Source: JBCCFX01 sp039029515
GTDB lineage: Bacteria; Planctomycetota; Phycisphaerae; Phycisphaerales; SM1A02
NCBI GenBank assembly: GCA_039029515.1
Contig: JBCCFX010000221.1
Coordinates: forward strand, 1 to 6,094
Length of the DNA: 6,094 nt
Direction of reading: 5' to 3'
Below, piece by piece: positions 5,897 to 6,094 of this stretch. The notes beneath the pieces are model-generated. The model worked only from the letters and a program-made list of their open reading frames with translations, ran no database searches and was not told where the DNA came from. A program made the translations under genes and the position numbers. How positions within the stretch are numbered: position 1 is the stretch's first letter; each line of letters opens with the position of its first letter.

Positions 5897-6094
5897 CCGC
5901 TGATGCCATCTTCCATCTCGCCGGCTCGATCATCGCCTGGCTTGGCGTGGCTGTCCTGCTCTGTGCACTCTTCTTCAACCGCATACGCAAGCTGTGGAAC
6001 AACCAACGGCGCTGCCCGAAGTGCTGGTACGACATGTCCCACACACCCGGCCTGACGTGCGGCGAGTGTGGCAGAACCGCCAAGAAGGAACGCA
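5893..6094 (+). CDS. Zinc-ribbon membrane protein, tandem copy 2 (3' truncated by window end)
   Basis: The frame from ATG 5893 is open to the last base (67 codons plus one base). It starts inside the stop region of copy 1 as ATGA, with no Shine-Dalgarno of its own, which points to termination-reinitiation coupling. The product has a TM helix (~9-29) and the zinc ribbon C41-x2-C44…C56-x2-C59, with CPKCWYDMSHTPGLTCGECG nearly identical to copy 1. Over the 29 residues from RRC to KKER only two differ (R/K and I/T). At DNA level I count 10 mismatches in 87 bases, mostly at third positions, so the ribbon is a recent or constrained duplicate. The region before it is more diverged (WNNQRR versus WKKQRR, MTADAIFHLA versus MVDQVFTISA). 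By analogy with copy 1, a second TM helix and a large C-terminal domain probably follow outside the window. Confidence 0.8.
   Translation, partial: MTADAIFHLAGSIIAWLGVAVLLCALFFNRIRKLWNNQRRCPKCWYDMSHTPGLTCGECGRTAKKER

Overview
The window looks like a GC-rich bacterial chromosome segment, most likely from Planctomycetota and plausibly the Phycisphaerae. The main clue is a pair of membrane proteins carrying the short CxxC...CxxC zinc ribbon with an embedded W-Y-D, a domain style very common in that phylum. Supporting clues are a GpsA with a GDGxMG nucleotide-binding loop and a stand-alone HPr preceded by an EIIA-like sequence. The assignment is inferred from family resemblance, not from a marker gene.

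Layout. Bases 1 to about 560 are the C-terminal part of an RTX-like (hemolysin-type calcium-binding repeat) protein. At roughly 548-575 the sequence switches, in a different frame, to the C-terminal half of a PtsN-type EIIA domain (to 814). The EIIA half that would carry the phosphorylated histidine is absent, so this is a chimeric junction: a rearrangement or an assembly join. Next come a GTG-started HPr gene (905-1186) and, convergent with it, gpsA (1205-2221, minus). A 233-bp divergent intergenic region separates gpsA from a 675-residue P1B-like P-type ATPase (2455-4482). Its catalytic core is intact, but the residues expected to bind metal in the membrane are replaced. A strong stem-loop terminator follows, then a structured, G-tract-rich intergenic segment. 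The window ends in two tandem, translationally coupled paralogues (4718-5896, and 5893 to beyond the window) with one TM segment, a zinc ribbon and, in the complete copy, a second TM segment and a large C-terminal domain of unknown function.

How the genes relate. The EIIA remnant and HPr would normally form a small, probably regulatory, phosphotransfer unit. GpsA supplies sn-glycerol-3-phosphate for phospholipid synthesis and is transcribed separately. The ATPase stands alone, with no metal-responsive regulator or chaperone in view. The zinc-ribbon pair appears to be one transcription unit with its own structured leader and may continue as a larger paralogue array. The least explained parts are the ATPase's altered transport site, the zinc-ribbon tandem, and the RTX/EIIA junction.
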